From Pseudomonas sp. GM21 (GTDB lineage: Bacteria; Pseudomonadota; Gammaproteobacteria; Pseudomonadales; Pseudomonadaceae), in assembly GCF_000282215.1 (NCBI RefSeq), contig NZ_AKJS01000150.1:1-36269 (forward strand): a stretch of DNA of 36,269 nucleotides, given 5' to 3'. The first letter of the stretch is position 1. Each line of letters begins with the position of its first letter. The notes under the pieces are model-generated. The model ran no database searches. It was given only the letters and a program-made list of their open reading frames with translations, and had not been told where the DNA came from. The translations under genes were made by a program, and so were the position numbers. Positions 30,990-36,269 of the stretch are shown in pieces.

Positions 30990-31442
30990 TCACAAGGGCA
31001 GTGAACGATCTTGAATGACACGCTTCATCACCAGGGTTGTGGTCAACCGCTGAACATTGGGTAGCGTCGACAAGCAATCATCATATAGCTGATGGAACGA
31101 CGGTAGATCACGTGTAATGACATGAAGTAGGTAATCAGGCTCGCCAAACAGCCGTTGAGCCTCGACGATCTCTGGTACTCCCAATAGTGCACTTTCAAAC
31201 GCTTCAACCGCTTGATGATCCCCTTCGCGCAGCGTCGCAAAAACCATTGCTGAAAAATTCAAACCTAACGCGCTAGGCGAAAGTTGAGCGCGATAGCCCT
31301 CGATCACCCCGGACTCCTCAAGCGCACGCACCCTACGATGGCAAGGGGACAGGCTCAGACCGACCCGCTCGGCCAGTTCTGTGACCGACAATCGCCCGTC
31401 AGTTTGAAGCTCGGCAAGTATCTTTCGATCAGTGCTATCCAT
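30990..31442 (-). CDS. Lrp/AsnC-family transcriptional regulator
   Basis: 150 residues: helix-turn-helix at about 1-60 (LSVTELAERVGLSLSPCHRR, GVIEGY) and a RAM/effector domain at about 65-140 (EIVEAQRLFGEPDYLLHVI). It diverges from the LysE exporter with 257 bases between them, the common arrangement in which an Lrp-type protein senses an amino acid and switches on its exporter. It ends convergent with the alpha/beta hydrolase. Confidence 0.9.
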   Translation of the reverse strand: MDSTDRKILAELQTDGRLSVTELAERVGLSLSPCHRRVRALEESGVIEGYRAQLSPSALGLNFSAMVFATLREGDHQAVEAFESALLGVPEIVEAQRLFGEPDYLLHVITRDLPSFHQLYDDCLSTLPNVQRLTTTLVMKRVIQDRSLPL

Positions 31443-31699
31443 ATAGAAGAATCTACCTTAATTCAGTCATCAACCTGGAATAATAGGGAAAACATTTTAA
31501 CCGTTTTCAATTATTCTTTTTCAAACTTTGTTACCACCTGTCATCCGTATTTGTCCGATTCAGGACTGATATCGGTTGTATGTCTGCGAGAGTGAAAAAT
31601 GCACCCCGTCATCACTAGCAATCAATTCAACAAGGCGGAAGCTGTCATACGCGGCTCTCGCCAACCAATCACAACATCGTCCATCAATGCGAGGTTGGT

Positions 31700-32317
31700 A
31701 TGAGTCTTAGTATTTTCGCCGCGTTCTGGGCTGTGTCTTTTTTATTCGTGATTACCCCTGGAGCAGATTGGGCGTACGCGATTTCGGCGGGGTTGTTTGG
31801 TCGCGTCGTGATGCCCGCGGTGGCTGGTTTGTTGATTGGCCATGTGTTGGCGACGCTGGTTGTAGCTGCAGGCGTTGGTGGCCTGGTTGCTAGCAACCCC
31901 GTCGCCCTTTCGGTGCTCACTATTGGAGGCGCGGCTTACCTGATCTGGCTCGGAATCAACATGCTTTTACGCCCTTCGGTACCACAAGCCGGCGAGACGC
32001 AAGCCACAGGCTCCTGGGCACGCTGGACTCTTAAGGGGGCCTGCGTGAGCGGCCTCAATCCCAAAGTTTTTTTGCTTTTTCTGGCTTTGTTGCCGCAGTT
32101 CACTGATCCAACGGCCGTATGGCCGGTGCCATTTCAGATCGTCGCGCTGGGCCTGCTTCACGCCTTCAGTTGCGGCGTGATTTACCTGGCTGTGGGTTTT
32201 GGCTCTCGAGCGGTGCTGCAGGCTCGTCCGGTGGCAGCCAAAGCGGTTAGCCGTCTCTCGGGGGCTATCATGATCATTATCGCCGTGCTTCTGTTGATTG
32301 ATCAGATTCTGCGCTAA
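31700..32317 (+). CDS. LysE/RhtB-family amino acid exporter
   Basis: 205 residues, the family length. The N-terminal FVITPGADWAYAISAGLFG matches the conserved FxxTPGPxxxxxxxxG stretch, and ACVSGLNPKVFLLFLALLPQF is the family's second signature. Five to six membrane helices are visible. GAGG precedes ATG 31700. It is paired with the divergent Lrp regulator, so it presumably exports an amino acid sensed by that protein. The substrate cannot be deduced. Confidence 0.92.
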   Translation: MSLSIFAAFWAVSFLFVITPGADWAYAISAGLFGRVVMPAVAGLLIGHVLATLVVAAGVGGLVASNPVALSVLTIGGAAYLIWLGINMLLRPSVPQAGETQATGSWARWTLKGACVSGLNPKVFLLFLALLPQFTDPTAVWPVPFQIVALGLLHAFSCGVIYLAVGFGSRAVLQARPVAAKAVSRLSGAIMIIIAVLLLIDQILR

Positions 32318-32499
32318 CTACCATCTGCTTCAGAAATAGGCGAAGGGTAAACCTATGTTGAGAAGCTCTGCAGGGATGTTCCGTTAGCTTCGTAAAGCTT
32401 TCGAGTGACTGCTTCGACCACTTATTGCCCGTCACTGATACCAGCTTTCGCGGGTAGGCAAGCTGACGAAGCTTTTAACCGCCACTCTTGAATGAGATG

Positions 32500-32526
32500 A
32501 AAAAAAGGGGCCTCGAAGGTCCCTTT
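32500..32526 (-). terminator. Rho-independent terminator of the mvaU-like gene
   Basis: On the minus strand: AAAAGGGACC, a short TTCGA loop, then GGCCCCTT and a run of T. It follows the gene's stop by about 16 bases. The stem has one mismatch. Confidence 0.85.
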
Positions 32527-32542
32527 TGTACCCAAACCAAAA

Positions 32543-32908
32543 TCATTTGGTCAGCCAAGATTCAACGGTCGTGGAGCCGTGTTCTGCTTTCCATTCTTTC
32601 AGTGTTTTGTGATTGCCGCCTTTGGTTTCGACGACTTCGCCGGTGTGAGGATTCTTGTAAACCTTCACTTGGCGTGGCTTACGGATGCCAGCTTTAGAAT
32701 CGACAGCAAGAGCGCGACGGCTCGCTTGCGGATCTAGCAGGTTGACTACGTTCGGTAGGCTGTAGCCGTACTCAGCCAGCAGTGCACGCAGTTTGGTCTC
32801 GAACTCGATTTCTTTCTTGAGGCCAACGTCCCCTTTCAGGGCTTCGAGAGCTTGGAGCTGTTCAGCCAAGTGCTTTTCAAGCTGACGAAATTCTGCGAGT
32901 TTTGACAT
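32543..32908 (-). CDS. mvaU: MvaT/MvaU-family H-NS-like xenogeneic silencer
   Basis: 121 residues. The N-terminal oligomerising coiled coil (about 1-60) begins MSKLAEFR as in MvaU rather than MSLINEYR as in MvaT. The C-terminal DNA-binding domain has VKVYKNPHTGEVVETKGGNH at about 81-100 followed by KTLKEWKAEHG, the loop that inserts in the minor groove of AT-rich DNA. GGGGA precedes ATG 32908. The protein silences horizontally acquired AT-rich genes in Pseudomonas. An extra copy near catabolic islands is common, so it may be one of several paralogues in this genome. Confidence 0.92.
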   Translation of the reverse strand: MSKLAEFRQLEKHLAEQLQALEALKGDVGLKKEIEFETKLRALLAEYGYSLPNVVNLLDPQASRRALAVDSKAGIRKPRQVKVYKNPHTGEVVETKGGNHKTLKEWKAEHGSTTVESWLTK

Positions 32909-33219
32909 GTTAATTCCCCATGTAGTTAGTCACCTAACAATATACCAAAAACCACAATTTGAACCTAGGGTCAGGGAGCCCCGTGTCTGTGAGTCCAGGT
33001 TCGCGGCTTCAGTGAGCTGGCGATTGGTTGATGTGTCGGGTTCGATTGCTCTTACCATCAGGGGAAGATCCGGAGAGCATTGGGTGTGGCGCGTGGAGGT
33101 ATGCCCCAGACTGAAGTGAGCCATTTCGGCGCCACATCTGACTAGCGTTCACGATAGGGAGCGCCATGGAATGGAAACTGCGCAGATTGCCTCGTAGCGC
33201 ACGAAAAAACTAAAAATAG
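32909..33219. other. Intergenic stretch between mvaU-like and truncated MBL genes
   Basis: About 310 bases. The plus-strand frame 32907-33119 begins at a poor start and is not convincing. AACTA-aaaa-TAGTT forms a tiny hairpin near 33208. No attachment site, integrase or insertion sequence end is recognised. Confidence 0.55.
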
Positions 33220-33882
33220 TTAGATTAGGTAAGTATCTGATTTATGGGCGATAAAAAGCAGATAACAGTTAGTAAGGCTCCAGAAGCCGTGATAAAACAC
33301 CAGGTCCCCGGCAAACAGCACGCCGGTTCGCTGGTCGAGAATAGCCAGATCCGCTGCCGTATGCCCACCCAGGCCCAGCACGCGTAAATCGTGATTCCCA
33401 AAACTGTGTACGCCTGGTGTCACGACCTGATTGGGCAGCACCACTTCGGTGCCGCGCATCCAGTCGCCCACCATTCGATACATATTCTCGGCCATCGCAT
33501 CACCTTGTTGATGCAACAGCTCGGTGGTCGCCGCCAGTGCGCCGATGGGCACATCGGCAAACGCCTGATTGCCCAGCACATGGTCCGGGTGATGGTGGGT
33601 CAGAAATACCTGAATCACCGGTTTATCCGTGATCGCCGCAATCGTCTTGCGCATGGCCTCGCCGTAACGCTTCGACGGCCCGGTGTCGATGACCACCACC
33701 CCTTGCTCGGTGACAATGAACGCGGTGTTGACGATATTGCCGCCGTTGGCCTTGTTGAAATTATCCGTGCTGCCTTCCAGCAGCCAGGTGTCTTCGGCGA
33801 TCTGCCGGGGCTTGAGCGAATACTCAAGCTCGGCCATGGCCGGCAGGCTGACGCTCAATACAAGCAGCAGTATCCAGCGCAT
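33220..33882 (-). pseudogene. Truncated quinoprotein-relay zinc metallohydrolase (MBL fold)
   Basis: Frame from ATG 33882 (AAAGGAG seven bases upstream) with a signal peptide MRWILLLVLSVSLPAMA. Metallo-beta-lactamase motifs are THHHPDHVLGNQ, LGGHTAADLAIL and FAGDLVFYH. It belongs to the quinoprotein relay metallohydrolase 1 group, which is about 310 residues; here only 220 remain. After LVFYH the reading becomes GFWSLTNCYLL and so on, which does not match the family, and it stops at 33220. About the last 80 residues, including the final metal-binding His region, are missing. Full-length members are linked to PQQ alcohol dehydrogenases. A recombination or deletion removed the 3' end; residual function is doubtful. 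Confidence 0.8.
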
Positions 33883-33898
33883 GACACGCTCCTTTGGG

Positions 33899-34660
33899 TC
33901 AGGGGATTGAAGCATCAAATTCATTGCCGCTGGTGTCCCGAATGAACAGGCGCGTCTGCCCTGCCCCTTCAATGTCAAAGGCAAGGTTGGGGTTTTCACT
34001 GACAGCGGGAAACAGCTCCAGCCGCGCCAACAGCTGATCGTTCAGATCCTTCAGTTCCGCATGGTTGATGAAGAATTCCGGAATACCGCTGACCATGCCG
34101 TTGTCCATCGGGTGCGCCACTTGCACGCGCAATCGGTTGAACTTACTGCGCGGATAGCGACCGCCCAACACTTCGCCGATGTGCTCCTCCCAGCCAGGCT
34201 GGGTGCGCACGACGCTCGGCGCGGTGCAGCCGCCACCTGCGGCATCAATCAAGGTCGAACCGACATGCCACAACCCATCGCGGGTCAAAACCGCAGCGCG
34301 CAAGGGGGTGGCCTGTTCGATCCGGATACGGATCGACAGCCACGGCAATACACGGTCCAGCGGCTGGAAATCGACGATCCTCGGCAGCGGATTGAGTTCG
34401 GCCCAGGCGAGGATTTTCACCACCTCGCCCTTGAACGCTCGTGCATCGATTTCCAATGGCACTTGCCGGGCGTCTTCGGCAAACGGCGGCGCCAGCAGCT
34501 TGACCCGATCATCAAAGACAAAGGGTGCATCGCCGAGCATTTGCTTGTGATAGAACGCCCACATCACCGAGGGCACCGGGTCTTTACCCGGATCGATGCT
34601 CGTAGCGTGCGCAGCCAAGGGTAACCAACAGGCCAACAGACACGTCATTCGCCAGCTCAT
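33899..34660 (-). CDS. Quinoprotein dehydrogenase-associated SoxYZ-like carrier
   Basis: 253 residues from ATG 34660 (AGGAG six bases upstream). It has a signal peptide ending AAHA before TSI. An N-terminal SoxY-like half carries AAGGGCTAP, in which the Cys would be the carrier residue, and the second half is SoxZ-like, ending GQTRLFIRDTSGNEFDASI. Homologues sit next to PQQ-dependent alcohol dehydrogenase genes and carry an unidentified group in the periplasm. Here it lies between the substrate-binding protein and the truncated MBL gene with gaps of 9 and 16 bases, so it is in one operon. Confidence 0.88.
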   Translation of the reverse strand: MSWRMTCLLACWLPLAAHATSIDPGKDPVPSVMWAFYHKQMLGDAPFVFDDRVKLLAPPFAEDARQVPLEIDARAFKGEVVKILAWAELNPLPRIVDFQPLDRVLPWLSIRIRIEQATPLRAAVLTRDGLWHVGSTLIDAAGGGCTAPSVVRTQPGWEEHIGEVLGGRYPRSKFNRLRVQVAHPMDNGMVSGIPEFFINHAELKDLNDQLLARLELFPAVSENPNLAFDIEGAGQTRLFIRDTSGNEFDASIP

Positions 34661-34669
34661 CACCCGCTC

Positions 34670-35545
34670 CTATTGATACATCTGCGGCACGTCATAGCGC
34701 AGGCCGTAATGGCTGTAGATCGTCTTCACCGCACCCTCGCGGATCAGGCCTTCCAATGCCTCTTCCACGGCATAGGCCAGTTGCCGATTACTTTCGTGCA
34801 CGGCCATGCCGATTTCCCAGAGCTGCTTGCCCATGCTCGGGTAGGCGTTTTGCGCCAGTGCCACCTGCGGGTCGGCCGCTTCATGCACCTGCCAGTCAAT
34901 TTCGCCCCGCATGGCCATGACGGCGTCGACCTCACCGGCCTTCATCGCGGCAAATGCCTGTGGCACGCCCGGATAGTGGTGGGTCTTGCCGGCGAGCATG
35001 CCGTTGAACACCGAAGTCAGGTAAAACGACGGCACGCTGTCGACCTCGACGCCAATCGGGTGATGCTCGAACACGGCCACGCTGCCGACTTTTTCCAGCC
35101 GACGTTGATCGTATGCCACCTGCCATTGTTCGGTCTGATAGGGGCCGAACATCACCACATGACCGTTTTCCATTTCGCCGAATTCGTTGCGCTTTTGGGC
35201 GAAGTCGCGGTCATAGGGCACACGCATCATCAGGTCGGCCAGTTGCTGGTTGTGCAAGGCACTGGCGCGCCAAATGTAATCCCGCAAATCGTCATCGAGT
35301 TTTTCCCCGGCAGGCGCCCAGATCAGCGTCAGGCGTACACCGAGCGCCTTGGCCAGGGCCTCGGCGAGCTCGACATCAACACCTCGGGGCTGGCCGGCCT
35401 GTTCAAAACTGTAGGGGGGGAAGTCCTTGTAGACCGCCACTTTCAGCTCCCCGGCGGCGATCATTTCGTCATAGGTGCGAACCTGCGCCTGCACTGTCTG
35501 GCAGCACAGCCACAGTGCACTGATCAGCACCGCGATCAGACGCAT
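34670..35545 (-). CDS. pedG: Quinoprotein dehydrogenase-associated ABC-type substrate-binding protein (PedG-like)
   Basis: 291 residues. The signal peptide ends CCQTVQA before QVRT. It resembles family 3 solute-binding proteins (LKVAVYKDFPPYSF, RGVDVELAEALAKALG), but no permease or ATPase is nearby. Homologues are found in PQQ alcohol dehydrogenase loci such as the ped cluster of P. putida, where they are thought to assist quinoprotein function. It follows pedF by only four bases. The ligand is unknown. Confidence 0.85.
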   Translation of the reverse strand: MRLIAVLISALWLCCQTVQAQVRTYDEMIAAGELKVAVYKDFPPYSFEQAGQPRGVDVELAEALAKALGVRLTLIWAPAGEKLDDDLRDYIWRASALHNQQLADLMMRVPYDRDFAQKRNEFGEMENGHVVMFGPYQTEQWQVAYDQRRLEKVGSVAVFEHHPIGVEVDSVPSFYLTSVFNGMLAGKTHHYPGVPQAFAAMKAGEVDAVMAMRGEIDWQVHEAADPQVALAQNAYPSMGKQLWEIGMAVHESNRQLAYAVEEALEGLIREGAVKTIYSHYGLRYDVPQMYQ

Positions 35546-35549
35546 GGGA

Positions 35550-36011
35550 TCACTCCTCGACGTGAACGCTGTCGAGGTAAGTGCGCACCGCCCACAAGGC
35601 TTCCTGGCTCAAATAGTCGGCCATTTTGGGCATGTAGACCCGACCGTCACGCACCGCGCCATGACGCACGCGCTCGACAAACCACTCGTCTCCTGACTCT
35701 CCGACATCAAGCATGCGCAAGTCGGGGGCAATCCCACCGGACTTGGCCTCCAGGCCATGACAGGCCGCACAGTTCTGGTTGTAGGCCGACGAACCGATTT
35801 CCAGCGCCTTATCTCGCTCCGGGGAGGCGCGATAGGGGTTGGCCGCCGCCCAGCCATCCGCATCGACCGGAACACCGGCGTCCTTGATCGGGGTCAGACC
35901 CTGGGTTTCCACGGCTTGAGGTACCACGTTGCCGTGAGCCCACACGGAACCTGCACTGATAAAGCCGGCCAGCAGCCCGGTCATGAGCAAAGCGTTGCGT
36001 ATTGTTGTCAT
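35550..36011 (-). CDS. pedF: Cytochrome c-550 PedF
   Basis: 153 residues with a signal peptide ending GSVWA before HGN. The haem site is CAACH at 81-85 and a likely axial Met lies in RVYMPKM (127 or 130). The order pedF-pedG-SoxYZ-like-MBL matches the ped locus. PedF takes electrons from the PQQ alcohol dehydrogenases in the periplasm. The PQQ dehydrogenase genes themselves are not in this window; pedE may lie beyond the right edge. GAGGG precedes ATG 36011. Confidence 0.88.
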   Translation of the reverse strand: MTTIRNALLMTGLLAGFISAGSVWAHGNVVPQAVETQGLTPIKDAGVPVDADGWAAANPYRASPERDKALEIGSSAYNQNCAACHGLEAKSGGIAPDLRMLDVGESGDEWFVERVRHGAVRDGRVYMPKMADYLSQEALWAVRTYLDSVHVEE

Positions 36012-36196
36012 TGTTATGCCCTCAGGATTGCACGCAAAACCTCTTGGCAGAGGCTATGGCACCCATCTTAGAAACAGCATTGCAATCACCCCATGCTGCT
36101 TTGGTGGTCGCCTTCTAGTCCCTTGGTAGTAAGGCGATGGAGGCAGCCGACAGGCGTAACGCGATCCGTAGCAGCTGGCGAAGCCTGCGTTCGGCT

Positions 36197-36269
36197 GCGC
36201 AGCAGTCGTGAAATCAGGCGATGCGGTGGTTCAGGAAGACCGCAGTTTCAGGTTTTACGACTGCTGCGC
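36197..36269. repeat. REP/REPIN-like inverted repeat at the window edge
   Basis: GCGCAGCAGTCGTGAAA (36197-36213) and TTTTACGACTGCTGCGC (36253-36269) are inverted arms with one mismatch around a 39-base centre. The block continues outward to the left with GCGAAGCCTGCGTTCGGCT. It resembles the dispersed REPINs of Pseudomonas chromosomes. It lies upstream of pedF, 185 bases away. Confidence 0.75.

Noticed and set aside
34673..35887. 404-codon plus-strand frame
   Set aside because: It is antisense to pedG, the 5' part of pedF and their short intergenic gap; the encoded sequence is His/Arg-rich shadow without a domain.
1..36269. CRISPR arrays, tRNA or rRNA genes, integrases, transposases, toxin-antitoxin pairs
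   Set aside because: I looked for spaced direct repeats, tRNA-like ends and mobility gene motifs and saw none that would stand up.

Overview
The window looks like a Pseudomonas chromosome, most likely of the fluorescens or putida groups. The evidence is an MvaT/MvaU-type H-NS analogue (32543-32908), a PedF / SoxYZ-like / quinoprotein-relay cluster, a fused indolepyruvate oxidoreductase, a Pseudomonas-style REP/REPIN repeat at the right edge, and moderately high GC with strong Shine-Dalgarno sites. I see no rRNA, tRNA, CRISPR array, integrase or transposase. It is mostly a catabolic accessory region made of several modules, each with its own regulator.

Region 1 (1-8579) is a four-carbon (or branched) sugar-acid / hydroxy-acid catabolic cluster. 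It holds an OtnK-type DUF1537 kinase (cut by the window edge), an isocitrate/isopropylmalate-dehydrogenase-like enzyme, an RraA-family protein with an intact aldolase signature, a GntR/FCD regulator with two winged-helix domains, an Asp/Glu-racemase-like protein, an OtnI/Hyi-type isomerase, a PhaB-like short-chain reductase, a CitMHS-type carboxylate transporter and a DeoR regulator. The otn signature is clear, but OtnC and PdxA2, the usual partner enzymes, are not seen. The pathway therefore appears non-canonical. An ATTGTACT motif recurs in three of its intergenic regions.

Region 2 (8580-17350) starts with a decayed DinB remnant. It then has a minus-strand set: Tat-exported flavin amine oxidase, periplasmic cytochrome c, signal-peptide-bearing RidA, giant indolepyruvate:ferredoxin oxidoreductase, and class I aminotransferase. 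Read together they suggest oxidation of an amine or amino acid in the periplasm with electrons passed to a cytochrome, imine hydrolysis by an exported RidA, and oxidative decarboxylation of the resulting 2-oxo acid in the cytoplasm.

Region 3 (17351-30938) carries a complete isobutyryl-CoA to propionyl-CoA route (distal valine catabolism): mmsA, enoyl-CoA hydratase, mmsB, 3-hydroxyisobutyryl-CoA hydrolase and acyl-CoA dehydrogenase, plus a thiolase, with a divergent AraC regulator. A second AraC regulator, a stand-alone PanB, a DUF485/ActP symporter pair and an alpha/beta hydrolase follow. A 63-bp element before mmsA recurs with 54/63 identities before the DUF485/ActP pair, which suggests one regulator controls both.

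Region 4 (30939-36269) has a divergent Lrp/LysE pair, the MvaU-like xenogeneic silencer, and the pedF-pedG-soxYZ-like-MBL part of the quinoprotein alcohol dehydrogenase locus. The MBL gene loses its 3' end at about 33288, and no downstream ped genes follow, so a recombination breakpoint lies there. A REPIN-like inverted repeat closes the window.
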